This document shows, in pieces, positions 37,671-50,147 of a stretch of DNA of 64,000 bases (position 1 is its first letter; each line of letters begins with the position of its first letter). Source of the stretch: Flammulina velutipes. Lineage: Eukaryota; Basidiomycota; Agaricomycetes; Agaricales; Physalacriaceae. Made by a program: the position numbers and the translations under genes. The stretch spans positions 1,302,001 to 1,366,000 of the forward strand of contig CM022376.1 of assembly GCA_011800155.1 (NCBI GenBank), read 5' to 3'. The notes below the pieces were generated by a model, which searched no databases, had not been told where the DNA came from, and saw only the letters and a program-made list of their open reading frames with translations.

Positions 37671-40600
37671 CTACTGCCCGTAACCTCCTCCAGTCTGGGG
37701 AGCAGCAGCGCCGGGAGGCAGAGAGTACACAGTCGAGTTCCTCGAATACCGGTTTTGGGGAGGCGCCTGCGACGTCGGTCGACGTCCAGCAGGTCGTGCT
37801 ACACGTCGCACTCCCTCGGGACCAGGTACCGGTCCACTGTCCGTCAAGCGTACACCTCGTCCACCAGCACGATACGCCTCATCCGATTCTTCATAAGGTT
37901 GTGGCGATGTCGTAGTCGTATAGAAGGGATTGCCACCGTTGCTACTACCACTGGTTTCATGTGACATTGACATGCTCGATCTCGTATTTGGTCGATCATG
38001 AGGCGGGGGCGGGGGCGGTGTATTTGTGTATCGTCGTCCAGGAGAATGGTCGTTGTCGCTGTAATGCTCCAATGAGTGAGGGCTTGCGACCAATCTCAGG
38101 TTTGACCCAGAACCGTTGTCCGAGTATGCGACATCTTCGCTAGACCTTGACACTCCAGCAGTGGATGATGCAGCAGAGGACATAGGACCTCTGTTCACTG
38201 CCAGAGGCGCTGGAAGCATAAGCAGCGTGTTACTGTCGTGACGCTGGCGCGGCGCTGAGAACGTGGCGGAATCTAGAGTGCTTGTGTCGAATCCAGTCGA
38301 AGGAGGATGGAAAGTATCAGAATTAGACGCCGTCGACAGGCGGTTTACCGAATTCATCGATTGGCGCGTAACACTGTCAGACCTATAGACGTTTAGCCAC
38401 CGGGAGAAAAGGTCACCAAACCCAACTCACTTGTAGTACGTCGAGTCTCTCGACTGCGTTCCGCTCTTCCACCTTCTCTCCCTCTCAAACTCGGCCCACT
38501 TCTTCATGACAATGTGGGTAGAGTCAAACTCTCCTTCCTTATCACCGTGGTTTGCTCCCTTGTCACCCTGCACCTTCCTCGTCGCACCCCAAGAAAAGTC
38601 GTCAAAGTGCCAGAAGGAATACGCTGGGAGTATGCCGTTCCATATCGGCAAAGAAATCAGGTAGACCAACATCCAACCTATATAGGCGACCTTCCTCGAC
38701 GTAACGACGATGAGTACACCGGGGAGACCTAGCACGATAGCAAGCAAAATGAGGGGTATAGTCGTGTCCGTGCCGCCGGGAATGATTGAGACGATGATAA
38801 GATACAAGGTGAAGGCAATAGCAGCAGGAAGAACGAGGGTTCCGGCCAACTCCATACCCACGACAAACTGCATGGAGAAACAGAACGTCCCGCAAAGATC
38901 GCGAACAAGCAACAACTCCGCCAGATTGTGTATGGTAGAATTAATCCATCGACGACGCTGTGAAAGCAAAACGCGGAAGGTGTCGGGGACGACGGTTTTG
39001 CAGACGGCTTGGGGGCAGAAAATGTTCTTTCGCTTGGGGAAAGTCTTCAGCATGAGCGTTGTGAGGTATCGATCCTCTCCCAGGAGAAGGAGATTCTTCT
39101 TGTGCAGGGTGTCGACTACGTTCTCCGAGTAATGTTCGACAATATCGGGATTCGCCAGGATGGGAACCCAATAACCAGTATCGCCTTTCGGCGCCTTGAT
39201 TCGATACATGCTGAAACATCCAGGAAGACACGTCACACCACCGAACATGGACTCGAAGGCCTTTGTCAAGTGATGCGAGATGTAGTATTCGAAGACTGCG
39301 GACATATATTAGCTATAAAACTTTGAAGGACAGAAATGACATACCTTGGATCATGGTGACGAACGTATCGGCCTTGTTCGCAATCTTTGTCTCACCGCAA
39401 AGTCCCATGATCTCCTCGTCGTGCACCATGCAGGATACGAGACGGGTAAGAGAATCAGGGAACACTTTTGTATCGGCATCCACGCAAAGCACCATCTCGT
39501 ATCGATCCGGACTAACGCCTGTCACCCGCCAGATTGAGTTGAAGAACTCGTACTCGAACGTCGTCATCCTCTCATCGAACATAACCTTCTGCATGAACGC
39601 CATCAACACGATTTGACTGTCACGTTTACCGCGATTTCCTGGCTTCGCGTCGTCGACCTCTAGAGGGTTGCCGACCTTGGCTACTAGAACGATAGGCACG
39701 CGCTGCTGTTTAGACCGCTCCACCGTAGCATCGTCGTAGTCGTAGAAACCAGCGAAGACCTTGGCCATGTTGTGCTTTTTGTGACCGTCGGCAATGGCAA
39801 CGTAGGAGTGCGCTTCAACATCGGTAGGTTGGATGACGAAGTCCTTCATCATAGTGAGGACGATCTCGGGGGTCTTCAAGTTGTTGCCTTCGCCATTCAC
39901 CATTCCATCGGCGATGACCAAAATAAACTTGTGACTGTTGGGATAGTCCGTTGTTGCAAGGGAATCCAAGGTCGTTCGAAGACCTTCCACGGACTCGGAG
40001 TAGGCGGTGACGAGGCATATCGTATGAGCAAGGGGGAAGTTGAATGGTTCGTAGTCGGGAGGGGGCTGTGGGACGACATCTTGAAGAGGGAATGGACAAG
40101 GACTTTCGATGAATCCTTTGCCTACTTCACTGCCGTAGAGCGTGCTTCGAGACATACGGCTAGGGGAATCTGGGGGTGATTTGCCGAAACTCTTGGTTGA
40201 TGGAGTATGAAGCGATTTCTTGTAGTTGGATGACGACGACGAGTCCAGCATTCCGTAGGCTGTGGATGGCCGAGCTTTGCTAGCCATTTCCGCAGGTGTG
40301 AACCGGGACGTATTCGGGAGGAACGCCTTTTTACCACCGCGGAGACCATTCTTGCCAACGTTGGGACGGTACTCGCTAGGCGCGGCACGGTAGATATCGT
40401 TCGACCAGTTTTCTATTTCCGCCGAACGTTGCATGCGCTCCTCGTACGTCTCCCGAGGGAAATTACCCAACTTCCACGAAAAGAACCATTGGAACATGAC
40501 GGCCATCCCGAAGCGAATTCCAACGACTCCGATAATGAAAATGAGGGATACATAAAGAACGACGTCTGACGCGACGCAACCGATAGTGTTGGTGTCGATG

Positions 40601-42207
40601 AAGCCAATGGTGACAATGTCCTGAAGACAGTGTCCAATGGTCTCTTGTTTAGTGCGCATGAACATCATGGTAAGATCACGAGTGTTGTAGGTGCCGTTGC
40701 GTGTCTTCATCTCGTCGAAAATGGATGGGTATGTGACCTGAGCACCGCTCAGCCAGTTAAGAAGGTCGAGATCAAGAACGTTGCTAAAAGAGAATTAGAC
40801 TTGCGCGAGAAGAGGCGAAGATGGGACGTACGACTCATAGACGGCGAGGTTGCGATTTGTGTTGCGAACATCTTCCCAAGTGTAGTAGACCTGACCTTGA
40901 GGATCCATTGTAGCGAGACGATTACGAGCATTGCTGGAGGCATGGCAATTGACAGCTGACTCGTAGCCTGTCAAGTTGGTTCCGGTGCCCTCCTGGCTAT
41001 GGATATTACAAGGGAAGTACCAGTCGAGGTTAGAGCCATCTCCGGTGATACTAGAGGAAGAACTCTTGGTGATCATGCCCAAACAGTGCTGATTTACATC
41101 TTGAAAGAGGAAAGAGGCATCATTGCCGGCGAGGTCCCAGCCGCCTTCAATGAGAGGATTAGTGTTGCCGTCGAAAGTGGTGCCTGCGGAAGGGTGTTTG
41201 AACTGTGTAAAGTCGTAGGTGTAGCCGTGAATGACGACGGAGCCGTTTCCAATGAAGCCGTCTCCCACTGCGCCTCCATGGAACCTGTCGGCGGGCTGGC
41301 CACAGACAGACTCGGTGAAGCCGAAAGTTAGGAAGCCGACGCCGGCCATGAGGATAAGGATGATGCTGACAAGGCCGATCTTTTCACGCCAGGCTCGCTG
41401 TTGCTCTGGACTGTGGAGACCTGGAAGAGAGATGAGCATAGATGAGACAAAAAAGCGCGGTACGCACCGCATGCCCTCATAAGCGCTGGGGGGATCCAAA
41501 TAGTCAAGAGGTAGCAGTAGATCATCCATGGTCCTTTGGGGCCGGGCGCAAAGTCGCCCAGGCAGCCAGTCGAGTCCTTTCCCTTGTCCTTGGATAGCAT
41601 GGGCGCCTGCGAGGGCGATGTCGGAGGGCGCTTGCGACGCAAAGTGGTGCCTCGTTTGAAGAGAGACAGGCCAGACTCATGCACGTCTTCATCGCGCCCA
41701 AGCAAAGACTTTCCACGCCTGAGATTTGCCTGGGGGTAGTTTCCAGTTGCTGCGAAGAACAATGAGTACACAGCACGGTATGACGCATATATGCTCACTT
41801 GAGGCCTGAACGCCAACGCGCCTGTTGCCCTCGTCCTCGAGCTGTTGCACATGGGTCCGATAGTGCCACTGTCGATGGCCAGGCTCGATTTTCTCCCTGT
41901 CTGGGCGGACGAGGCTCTTTTTCCTGCTCACCCGACTGTCTGTGCCGTACTCGAGTGCCTCGACGTCGGCGGGCGGGAGCTGACTCTGGTAGGCACTGGG
42001 AAAATTCCTTTGGCGATGCTGGTCTATGGCACCGTGTCTCTCGCCGCGTTCAGTGTTTTGGAAGGAAACGTTGCCTCTGGAGCCCTCCGATGGCAGAAAC
42101 TGGGGCCTCGATGGTTGGGATTGTTGCTGATCGTTGTAAGCCTGCTGAGAATGTTGCGGACGAGCAGCACGAGGGGGGCGTCGTTCACCGCCATCGACAT
42201 AGGACAT
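37671..42207 (-). CDS. CHS3: Chitin synthase, class IV (division 2, Chs3-like)
   Basis: A polytopic plasma-membrane glycosyltransferase that polymerises GlcNAc from UDP-GlcNAc. In order it shows a disordered basic N-terminus ([15 protein letters not shown]), two N-terminal membrane helices near 41350-41530, an extracytoplasmic cytochrome-b5-like region with several Cys (40800-41300), two helices near 40500-40620, and the catalytic domain. That domain includes [19 protein letters not shown] (39470-39485), [11 protein letters not shown] (about 39075) and the signature [17 protein letters not shown] (38930-38965). Four to five C-terminal helices and a Ser/Pro-rich tail follow, ending at TAG 37671-37673. 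The start is uncertain: 42207 is the first in-frame ATG. The frame stays open about 50 nt further upstream, with a possible acceptor, so a short 5' exon may exist. Confidence 0.9.
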
Positions 42208-43031
42208 CGCGACGTCGTGCGGCACAGTGGTGGCGAGGTCGTCAAGGCCGGGCACCTCAGGCAGTGAACGTCAAACGCAGAAACGGTAGTGACGAACTCT
42301 CCGCCCGATTCGGATGTCTTACGCGCAAATGCTGACAGTTTTGGTACAAACTCGGCCAAAATTGGTGATTTTAGCCTTCATGCACCCACGCTTTCTACGC
42401 GCCCTCTCTGGTTGATAACAAGTGGTATGTACCACTCGCTGTACCGTGTAAATACCCTCCCAGTGCAAGGCATACAGTGACCAACCAGTCCACTTGAAAC
42501 ACCGCTCCCCCTGCTTATGACGTCCGCGCACAGCGTGAACTATAACACGCGACATGCCACTGACAGCGTGCTAACACTACCCAATTTGCGCACATCTATT
42601 TGGCTCAGGTGCAATCAAGAGCGTACAATCAACGCCATTCCGAACATCTACAGCATACCATGGCCAGCAACCATCTTTGACCCACGATACGCCAGATAAT
42701 CCGTCCAGCGAATCGCGCGCGTCCAATGCATCAGTAGTCTCGCGTTGGTCGTAGTTACAGTTGGCCGGATAGCCCAGTCTTCGGACTTTCGCCAAGATTT
42801 AAATATATCGACGTCGAAGACTTCCGATGCCCAAATATAACTGAGAACGCCACACTGTTCAAAGCAGCGCCACAAACACAGAGGCAATGGCTCTCCACAC
42901 CCCGATGTTTATTCCTCAACGTAGAATGGCGTTCAAATCCAGTGATAAATGACGATGAGATTTTTGCTACATTAATGCACGACTGAAATCGAGAAAACAC
43001 AATAGCAGGATATAAATACAAGGCGAGTCGC
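42208..43031. other. Intergenic between chitin synthase and PCNA
   Basis: Presumed chitin synthase promoter/5'UTR and PCNA 3' region. No supported gene or RNA. Confidence 0.45.
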
Positions 43032-44339
43032 CTAGTCATCACCAATTTTAGGCGCTAGATAGTATCGAATATGGCCTTGACCAAAGTCATACGACACCTA
43101 TAAATGTTGTCAGGCAACGAGCGACGCTGAGAAACTGACAAGAATCTTACCAGCAAAGGCACGTCGTTGCTCATCATCAACTGGACGTGTTTGGCAAGCG
43201 ACTGACTCTTGGAAAAGTTGACGAGGTATTTCAGCGAAAATGTCAACGAGACATGCTGGTTGAGTTCGATGCGGACGATATCGGCTTCTTCATCGTCGTC
43301 CTTCTTCTTGCCTTTGCCTTTGGACGAAGAAGCAGTTTTGGCGCGTTTAGAAGAGGCCGAGGATTGCTGGAGAGGATGGTCAGCTGAAGGACATGACCAA
43401 GAGGGAGTGACGTTACCTTCTTCTTTCTTTTACGTCCTGACTCTTCATCGTCCTCGTCCTCGTCTTCAGGCTCGTCCTCTTTGTCTTTGGCCTCTTCATC
43501 GTCCATCTCGACGTCCTCTTCTGTCGCGCCCTTCTCCTTCTTGACCTTTGCAGCCTTCTCTTTCTTCTCCTTCTTGACTTTGACTTCGCCGTCGTCGTCT
43601 TCGTCCTCCTCGTCTTTTTCCTCCTCTTCCTCGTCTTCTGCGGCAGCCTCCTCTTTCTTCGCGACCTTGCCAACCTGTTCTGTCGGCTTGAGAAGGACGT
43701 TGCCGTTGGCGGCTTCGCCGTCGCTGGCGAAACGCACGCCCTCTTTGCTGACCTCGATTCGTACGCTCTCGCCGAGGAGAGACAAATCCCGGACTATCCT
43801 AGAGAACTCTGCAGAAGACAACGTTACGCGAGCGTCGTAATCGGTGTCGGGTATTCCAAGCGTGTCAGAGTCAATATCCATAAGTTTCATGTCGTATTCC
43901 GCGATACGATCCGTGTCTGTGTGAAAATTGTGAGCGGGAGGAGACGCGTCGAGACGCGTTAAAAGACGCACGTTTGGCTTCATATACGAGATTGAGGACA
44001 TCTGCCTCATCTGCCGCTTTGAGAGTGCAGGTATCATCGTCTTTGGCGCACTTGAGAACTTTGGTGAGAGACGTGAGGTTTACGCCAAGGGGCATAGGTC
44101 GGTCGCAGCGATACTCCTTGAAGCCTTGTGCCTCCATGAGGACGGAGACAAGGGCGACGTGGGAGTTGTCCATTGCCTGGAGATTTATGCCTTCCTCATT
44201 GCATTCAAAGTTTGCGTCGGTGACCAGCTCTTTGATAGCTACGTGGCGATGAGCACGACGCGTCAAAAGCGGGAAAAGCGAGCATACCGTCGAGGAGCTT
44301 CTTGAGAACGCCCGCTTCAGCTAATTTTGCTTCGAGCAT
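43032..44339 (-). CDS. POL30: PCNA sliding clamp with a long charged insertion
   Basis: The start ATG is 44337-44339 ([17 protein letters not shown]). Exons joined by short introns read as canonical [72 protein letters not shown], then after the insertion [30 protein letters not shown] and the end [12 protein letters not shown] (TAG 43032-43034). Between 43673 and 43286, where other PCNAs have about 10 residues, there are about 114. They are first Glu/Asp-rich with Lys clusters, then a KRKKK cluster, and after a 50-nt intron (43367-43416) a Ser/Lys stretch ([16 protein letters not shown]). The trimeric clamp tethers polymerase delta and many repair factors. Divergent from 44527 with 187 bp between ATGs. 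Confidence 0.93.
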
Positions 44340-44526
44340 GGCGGGTAGATGGTGGTGGTGGGAGATGAAAAGAGACGCGTTCTGCGTTACGGTCGGAGTT
44401 TGTACGACCTGTCACGTCACAAGACTGTGCTCAGGTGACCTTGCGCATTGCGCTTTGTTGCTCTCCTGCTATTTATTGCCACTGCTTTTTGTTTCTGTCG
44501 TTGTTATTCACATTCTACTCGCTATC

Positions 44527-45252
44527 ATGTCTCGCCCAGGATCTTTTGACCGCCAAGCACTGCGCAAACAGCGCCAGCTGGAGGCAGAAAAAGAACAGCT
44601 CAAGGAGGATGCAGAGGCTCTTGGAATGACCGAGGTGAGTTGCTGGTTTATCTCTTCCTGTGGCGCTCTAATTCGGCCTCAGGAACAACGCAAGACGTTG
44701 CTTGGATCGTTTGAAGAGGTCAAGACACAGTTCTTCGACTTGGACGGACTCAACTGGACCCCTTCAGCGTTGAGGAAACGAGCTCATACTGTCTCGGTGG
44801 GTGCGCTTCCTACAAGCCTCCCTGCACTATCTTATCGTTATCAGGAATTCAAGAAGCCCGCGGCGCCTGTCGAGGAACCTCCACTTTCACCCCTAACCAA
44901 CACTCTTTCAAAGTCAGACAGTTGGGAGGATACCATACGTCCTGGCGACAATATCAGAACTCTCCTTGCATCCTACCACGCAGCGGACAAGAATGACTCT
45001 ACCGTCTCCCGCGCTGGCTCGTCTCGATACATATCCTATCCTCGAGCACGCTCCTTGGAAGCTTCGTCTCCGTCGTCGGAGCAGCCTACGCCCCGCCCTA
45101 CCACTCGGGCCATTGACGCCACAGTCCCTCCCACCCCGACACCTGCGCCGTCCTCGCTCAAACGCCGACGTTCTCCAAACGAGAGCTCGGCCAGGACGAC
45201 CGATGCGAAACGTGCGCATACCTCGCCTCTCGGGCAACGCATTCCCGTCTAG
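44527..45252 (+). CDS. Uncharacterised Ser/Pro-rich protein
   Basis: Starts MSRPGSFDRQALRKQRQLEA and has three exons. The first intron is 44634-44682; the second begins after the TVS codons near 44798 and ends near 44844. The N-terminal third is a charged helix likely to form a coiled coil, followed by an SFEEVKTQFFDLDGLNWTPS segment that could be a short conserved motif. The C-terminal two thirds are disordered with many Ser, Thr and Pro and two basic clusters (SLKRRRSPNES; DAKRAHTS), suggesting a nuclear protein. No family recognised. It shares a 187-bp intergenic promoter with PCNA, so cell-cycle co-expression is possible but unproven. Confidence 0.65.
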   Translation: MSRPGSFDRQALRKQRQLEAEKEQLKEDAEALGMTEVSCWFISSCGALIRPQEQRKTLLGSFEEVKTQFFDLDGLNWTPSALRKRAHTVSVGALPTSLPALSYRYQEFKKPAAPVEEPPLSPLTNTLSKSDSWEDTIRPGDNIRTLLASYHAADKNDSTVSRAGSSRYISYPRARSLEASSPSSEQPTPRPTTRAIDATVPPTPTPAPSSLKRRRSPNESSARTTDAKRAHTSPLGQRIPV

Positions 45253-45593
45253 ACCATCCTTTGGGACATTCGTTCGGATTTCATGATACCTGTATAAACT
45301 GCATCATCCACATCATTGTTTAGCATCTGCATTGCTCTGTTACCCCAATCACTATCTTGTCTTTAACGTTCAACCCGCACAGTCAGACCTGGGCCACGGC
45401 TCTTCATCTTGAGTAACAACGTTTGACTCTTTTTTATCACATCCGACCTGCATCCGACTCCCGAACACTAATGATTAATCCCCCTGATAGACTTACCATT
45501 CCGGCCTCGGCAATGTCATACCCGGCGGGTAATCTCTTGCTGCTGCTCTAAATAAAAGAGCGACCTGGCCGCCTCGTATTATCACCCACTATT
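45253..45593. promoter_or_regulatory. Upstream region of the MFS gene with TATA-like element
   Basis: A TAAATAAAAG sequence at 45549-45558 lies about 40 bp before the ATG at 45594 and is the only TATA-like candidate. The rest holds the 3' end of the preceding gene. No other feature. Confidence 0.35.
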
Positions 45594-47747
45594 ATGTCTG
45601 CGCGTTCTTCCATAACCGCACTAAACGAAGCGCCCTCCACCTCCCACGCCCTCCCCCCAGCACTCGAACAGGAAATCGCCGATGATGAACAAAGAATAGA
45701 GAAATATGGCGCGGATGACATTAACGAACCAGAGCCCAAAGACCACCCTCTGGCATTTCTATCTGCGCCAAAGGACCCGAACATGGTAGCGTGGGATGGC
45801 CCAGACGATCCGAACAATCCTCAGAATTTTTCGACTTTTCGCAAGTGGCTTGTTACCTTTGTCTGTGTTCTCACAACTATCAATGTGTACGTCGTCGCGC
45901 ACTTTGATTAGCATTCACTAATCTAGTGTCTAGCTCTTTCGCATCTTCAGCCCCGACATCGGCTACATTACATATGCGACTTGTATTTGGGGTCAACGCA
46001 GAAACAACTTACGCAGTAGTCACCGTCTTTCTCGTTGGTTTCGTCTTCGGTGTAAGTGAACATCTCAAAAGATCGTTCGACGACTAACAACCCTGTAGCC
46101 CATACTATGGGGCCCTGGAAGCGAGCTTATCGGACGACGTCCTGTTGTTGTCGGAGCCATGACTTGCTACACTCTGTTTCATCTCGGCCAGGCCCTTGCG
46201 CAGAACATGCACACCTTGTTGATCTGTAGATTCTTTTCGGGCTTCTTTGGTGTGGCTCCCATGACTATTTCTGGTGGTGCGTAAAGAGATCATACTGGCT
46301 GAAACTCCATCGCTGAACCGTGTTCATCAGGTATCATCGCCGACGTCTGGCCTGCTATTGGTCGTGGTCCGGCGGTGGGTCTCTTTTCGGCGTCTGTTTT
46401 CATGGGACCTGTTCTAGGACCCATTGTGGGAGGCTTGTACGTTCTCACAAAATATCGTGCTCTGTTTTCAGACTGACGCTTCGGTTCTAGCATCACATCT
46501 AGTGACGTTACATGGCGATGGATTTACTGGGTGATGATGATGTTCGCTGGCACCTGCACTTTCCTTGCTGCCGTGCTGTTACCAGAGACCTACGCTCCCG
46601 TCCTTCTCGCGAACAAGGTATGTGTTCCCAGGTCACGATGATATCCAAACTCATTCGTCTTCCCAGCTCAAGCGCATGAAGAAGCAAGATCCCGAAAAGA
46701 CGCAGGATCTCTTCGCCGAACACGATAGGCAGGATTGGTCGATCCGCGGTGTTCTCCACCGCACGTTATATCGGCCGTTCCACATGCTTCTACTCGAACC
46801 CATCCTGGTTTTGGTCACCATTTATCTTTCGGTTGTGTATGGTGTACTTTATGCCTGTGAGTACCGCCGTCTTGCCATTGCACATATTTTCTGACTATTT
46901 CTCCCAGTATTCCAAGCTCTGCCAGTCATCTTTATGGAAACCCGAGGATTCACGATCTGGCAGAATGGTCTTATTTTCATCGGTGTTGGTATCGGTACGA
47001 CTTTGGGTGCTGGCCTCACGCTTGTGACTTCGTTGCACTACCCGAAATTGGTGGCCAAATGGAAAGGTTTCCCTCCTCCAGAGGAACGACTCTATGGCGC
47101 GATGATTGGTGCACCGTGTCTCGTCATCGGAGCATTCTGGCTGGGATGGACGGGCCACTACGCCAACATACATTGGATCGTCCCAGCGCTCTCGACCATT
47201 TTCATCGGCGCGAGCATTTGTTTGATTTTCAATTCATTCTTGGTACGTTCCATTTTGAGCTCGTCCATTCTTTATCTCACTTCACGTGCCATGTAGAGCT
47301 ATCTTGTTGACACCTATCTGTGAGTTCCCATCATCCGTCTCCTAATCATGGTACTGACCGATACCTGCTAGCATGTATGCTGCATCGGCGTTCGCTTCAA
47401 ACACCATCATCCGTTCTCTCGTCGCAGCCGCTTTCCCATTATTCACTGTACAGATGTACCATGGGGTGCGTTAGCTGTTATCATTCGTTGATGTCGATAC
47501 TCATCATTGGTCTTCAGCTTGGAATCAACTGGGCCTCCACTCTCGTTGGGTTGGTTGGTTTGGTCCTTGCACCAATGCCCTTCCTGTTCTACAGGTACGG
47601 GCCAGCCATCCGAAGTCGAAGCACATTCGCGCCATGTATTGTGAGGACATTCAATCGTTTGTTATCGCATCACTAACGCATACGCAGGATCTCAAAATTG
47701 CAAAGTACCTGAACGATGAGGAGTTGGCTGGTAGGCCGACTGTTTGA
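45594..47747 (+). CDS. MFS transporter, DHA1 drug/polyamine:H+ antiporter type
   Basis: A multi-exon gene (about nine exons, introns 45-60 nt) from ATG 45594 to TGA 47745-47747. A cytosolic N-terminus of about 85 residues ends in GPDDPNNPQNFSTFRKWLVT, the usual entry to helix 1 in this family. Helices follow, with the loop 2-3 segment GPGSELIGRRPVVVGAM (the G-x-x-x-D/E-x-x-G-R-R-x motif) and motif C-like PVLGPIVGGFI in helix 5. TWRWIYWV precedes helix 6, and six further helices follow after a charged central loop (LKRMKKQDPEKTQ). This gives the usual 12 helices in the plasma membrane. Closest known proteins are fungal multidrug or polyamine exporters (Flr1/Tpo-like); substrate cannot be told. 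Confidence 0.88.
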
Positions 47748-49366
47748 TTACCATGAAGAGTGACGATTCACGAAAGCCTGGCGTGCATAATAGAAGTTTG
47801 AGCATTACATAGAACTTTAGAGGTGGGCGATGGACCATATACATATTGTACATATAATTACTACTACTCAATACCTGCTATGTCGACGTCCTTCATTTTG
47901 TCAACTGTCGTTACAAGTTTCAAGTCTCCGGCAATCGCCAGTTCTCGCCACACTATTCGTGATTTTCGGATACAAAATCAAGTCGCCTTAGTCTTGCAAG
48001 CTCCGGTTGGTCATGCGAATGTTCAAGTAGTATCAATACATGTCCGGGCGATAGAATAAGCAAACACGCCGCGAACCCGATCGTGAGTGCAAGTGGGGCG
48101 TCCGGGAACGGTTGAGAGGCTAAGCGCACTGGAATGGACTGTGGACACCATATAGATTATATCTAAGCCCAGAGGTGTCATTTCTTCAACAGGACGCGGG
48201 AAGCCTATTATTCGAAGGCGGTCAATGCGCTTCTATTCTATATCATCCTCCGTTTTAGACATTTTCTCGTGAATCGGAACAAGGGTGGTCTGCATGTTCG
48301 TAGGGATCGAAGCGTAAGATAGTTCTTGTCGTATGCCCAACGCGTAGCGAGGAGGGTTCTGCTGTAACGCCAAATGGTATATAAAGAGGTCCATGCACGG
48401 AGGAGCCCGTAAATTTCCTCAGGATGATAGAGGCGATTGCTCACTGACTGTCTACGTCAGTCACCATTGCGTATTGCCCATATTGGAACGCTAATGCCGG
48501 GTGGCAGGTCGGGGATTCATAGAGTGTGAAAGAGATTTTAGTATGTACTTACTTGATTAAACATTATATCGAGCTGAGAAATAGCTCACAAGCAGAGGCA
48601 ATCTGTCGCAATAAGATCTTTGAGCAATACTGTAGCAGTTGTCGGGCTGCCGTTGGTCGCGGATAGAGATGCATACTTGGTTATTCGTTCATGAAGAACA
48701 CGTGAGAATACCATCGGTTGGCAAGCCAAGGTGTAAAGGTTTCTCGATTAGGCAATCACCGCTTTCTGGAAGAGTGTTTCCTCTTGCGTTTTAGACGGCG
48801 GTGAGTACTCTGTTTCGTATTGGTGGACCCACCATGTGCTTACCAATGTTACCATAGTCCACTTGTCAAAGCTTGCCTACCGCCCAGCACAGTCACTCGA
48901 AATCGTACCCAGCGAGGTCCTCTAGGTCTTGCACCAAGTGAGATTCTAGCCGTTACATCCTCAGGAAGTCATAGGTAAAGCTGCGAGATTTCATTGGAGA
49001 TTTATTTGTTCAAAGTTTCATCTAGAGGCATACATTTGAAAGCCACTGGGCGACGTAGTTTCCGTAACGGGGACATGGTTTACATCGTATGAGCCGGGTT
49101 GAAGGGCGTAGCACCCACCAGTCCATAGTGTTATCAATCGCCGCTGCGGTTATCAATCATGGACACGGCTTGCGGGCGCGTATGAATCATGTCCTTGGCA
49201 TCAAATAAGTAGCGGTCTTCAATGAATATTATTTTATATCTACACGCAGCGTAGGAATACGAGACGCAGAACCAATGCGTGGCACACAGAGACGCGCATA
49301 CACCTCGCCAATACAACACATGAAATACCACTGGGGGAATGGGGAGGAGAGCTAGGGAACGAGCGT
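47748..49366. other. 1.6-kb gene-free stretch
   Basis: Only short, low-quality ORFs on both strands. No tRNA-like cloverleaf, repeat unit or transposon end was recognised. It may contain long UTRs or an undetected non-coding RNA. Confidence 0.45.
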
Positions 49367-49996
49367 TTAGTTTCCCTTGGGGGCTTCCTTCCAGGAGATG
49401 GCCTGCTCTTCACCCATCGCGCTGATGATGGTGACGAGCACGTCTTTGCCGTCTTCAAAGGCCTGTAGAAATGTTAGGTCGAGTCAATAAGGAGGGCCAA
49501 AGGTACTCACAGCTTGGACCTCAGTGCCGATTTCGCTCTCGGGGACCTTGACGTCGTCCTTGGAGGTGCCATCGTTGGTCATCAAGTTGAGGAAGCCGTC
49601 GTCGATGTTGACAAGCTGGTATTCGGTACGGAATACATTGGGGACATCCATGTTGTGGGTGGAGGGAGAGATATCCTCGAGCTTTTTTCCGGTGAAGATC
49701 TGGAAGGAGTTAGGCGAGAAGGAAAGAGAGAGAAGTGTGGCGCACATCGATAGCAACGAGATGGACTTTGGCGTGACCGTGTTTGCCGGTCTTGGAGGTG
49801 GACATGTCGACGATTTTGCATGGGCGGCCTTTAATGACAACGTGACCGTTCTTGCGGAGGGCAGAGCATTGCATAGGGAATGTCAAGCTCGCGCCGGCGC
49901 TGGCCTGGAGATGGACATCAGCCAATCGGATTGCGTGGATGACAGCGATATGCGCACCTGCTCAAAGGTCTGGTTGTGCTGCTCGTCGTCGGACAT
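49367..49996 (-). CDS. Translation factor eIF5A
   Basis: Starts [13 protein letters not shown] at 49996 and ends KEAPKGN with TAA at 49367-49369. Four exons. The hypusination loop [14 protein letters not shown] is intact, with the lysine between TG and HG the one modified to hypusine. Conserved segments include [47 protein letters not shown] and a C-terminal OB fold ([16 protein letters not shown]). eIF5A relieves ribosome stalling at Pro-rich sequences and aids termination. The length (about 157 residues) is standard. It is divergent from the Kre9-like gene with 151 bp between start codons. Confidence 0.95.
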
Positions 49997-50147
49997 GATG
50001 GCGTTTTATTCGAGGTATCAGGCGATGGAGAGAGATCAGGATGCAAATTTTTCACATACATTGCCACCCATTTCATTCTCCGCCGGCAATCGCCGCTACC
50101 CAGCACCGTCACAATAGTGTCACACACCTCTATAACATTAACCGCCA

